A stretch of DNA of 64,000 bases. It comes from Prorocentrum cordatum (Eukaryota; Sar; Dinophyceae; Prorocentrales; Prorocentraceae). Shown in pieces: positions 63,200 through 64,000 of the stretch. Position numbers and translations under genes: made by a program. The notes under the pieces were generated by a model, which was not told the DNA's origin, did not search any database, and saw only the letters and a program-made list of their open reading frames with translations. The first letter of the stretch is position 1, and every line of letters starts with the position of its first letter. Location of the stretch: positions 1 through 64,000 of the forward strand of contig CAUYUJ010000364.1 of assembly GCA_963575745.1 (NCBI GenBank). The letters run 5' to 3'.

Positions 63200-63960
63200 G
63201 ATATTTCCTTGCCAGTTTGGGGCCAGGGGTTGAGGATACGTCGCTGGGACTTTCAGGCCAGTGATGTGAGGATATTTCACTGCCAGTTTGGAGCCAGAGG
63301 GGTGAGGATAGTTCGCTAGCAGTTTTAGGCCAGGGGACCCAGGGTGAAGAGGATACTTCGCTGGCAGTTTTAGGCCCATGGGGGGAAATATTTCGCTGGT
63401 AATTTTAAGCCAGGGGGTGAGATGTGTCGGTGGCAGTGTTGTGTCCAGGGGGCCATGGGGGCGATGACATTTAGCTGGCACGTTTTGGCCAGGTGTTGAA
63501 GATCTTTCGCTGGCATTTTTATTAGGCCAGGGTGGCGGGGAAATGTCGCTGGCACCTTTAGGCCAGGGGGGCGAGGATATGTCGCTTGCATTTTCGTGTA
63601 GGACAGGGAGGCGATGATATTTCGCTGCCAGTTCTGGGCCAGGGGTTGAGGATATTTCGCCAGCATTTTTAGGCCAGGGTGGAGAGGGTATTTCGCTGGC
63701 AGTTTCAGGCCAGTGGGTGAGGATATTTCGCTGGCAATGTTTGGCGAAGGGGGCAGTGGGATGATATTTGGCTGCCATTCTTGGGCCAGCGGGTGAAGCT
63801 CACTGTTTCGCTGGCAGTTCAGGCCAGGGGGTGAGGATATTTTTCTTCCAGTGTTTGGCCAGTGGTGAGGATATGGCGATACCAGTGTGAAACTAGTGTG
63901 GTGGTTAGACCAGGGGAGTCAGGATATGTTGCTGGCAGTTTCTGGCCAGGGGGCAAGAGG
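63200..63960. repeat. About 50-bp tandem array
   Basis: Fourteen or so units of GAGGATATTTCGCTGGCAGT, TTTAGGCCAGGGGGT, with variable spacing. Starts right after the family E units. Confidence 0.9.
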
Positions 63961-64000
63961 CTACGTCTCTGGAGACCCAAGGAGTCTGCGCGGACCCCCG

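Noticed and set aside
63200-63990. Telomeric or centromeric array
   Set aside because: The unit is about 50 bp and variable, not TTTAGGG-like, and centromere sequence is unknown for this group.

Overview
The window is nuclear DNA of a dinoflagellate. The base composition is very GC-rich. Coding sequence is sparse and broken by long introns made of C-runs and CTC/GGA microsatellites. Several frame-consistent introns use GC or GA instead of GT at the 5' splice site, and short direct repeats sit across intron junctions. About two thirds of the window is tandem or dispersed repeat. A GC-rich free-living lineage such as Prorocentrum fits, but the genus is an inference. I saw no rRNA, tRNA, CRISPR array, bacterial operon, phage or virus gene, and no reverse transcriptase or transposase motif.

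Layout. 0-5.2 kb holds exon-like pieces of two or three plus-strand genes. The clearest is a gene starting at 4336, whose first intron is a 492-bp element with terminal inverted repeats; a second copy lies at 14.8 kb. 6.68-8.24 kb is the best single-exon gene: a secreted protein with an ShK-like cysteine domain, a long Pro-Thr tract and a von Willebrand D-like C-terminus. 9.2-16.1 kb is nearly all repeat: a 12-bp array, a three-copy segmental duplication carrying CGA arrays and GC hairpins, a GGTCGTC satellite and a CAACAGACTG array. 16.4-34.4 kb is mostly gene-poor, with a 152-bp satellite, an 87-bp satellite, about 150-bp unit arrays in both orientations, a perfect-looking foldback at 20.1 kb and a degenerate TACTC tract.

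34.9-39.7 kb holds a multi-exon gene for a cytosine-C5 DNA methyltransferase-like protein, apparently lacking the catalytic Glu and carrying an in-frame TGA near its start. 40.4-53 kb holds a large plus-strand gene of unknown function. Its last eight exons (46418-52906) join in frame into 992 codons plus a stop. This splice model depends on GT-AG, GC-AG and GA-AG introns. 53-61.8 kb holds exon-like fragments of further plus-strand genes between pyrimidine tracts. 57.9-62.5 kb has small TIR elements, including one nested inside another. The right end is a roughly 50-bp tandem array.

The genes have no evident joint pathway. What links them is the way they are interrupted: TIR elements that supply or occupy introns, splice-site direct repeats, and introns built of complementary purine-rich and pyrimidine-rich blocks. 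All exon limits are predictions without RNA evidence.
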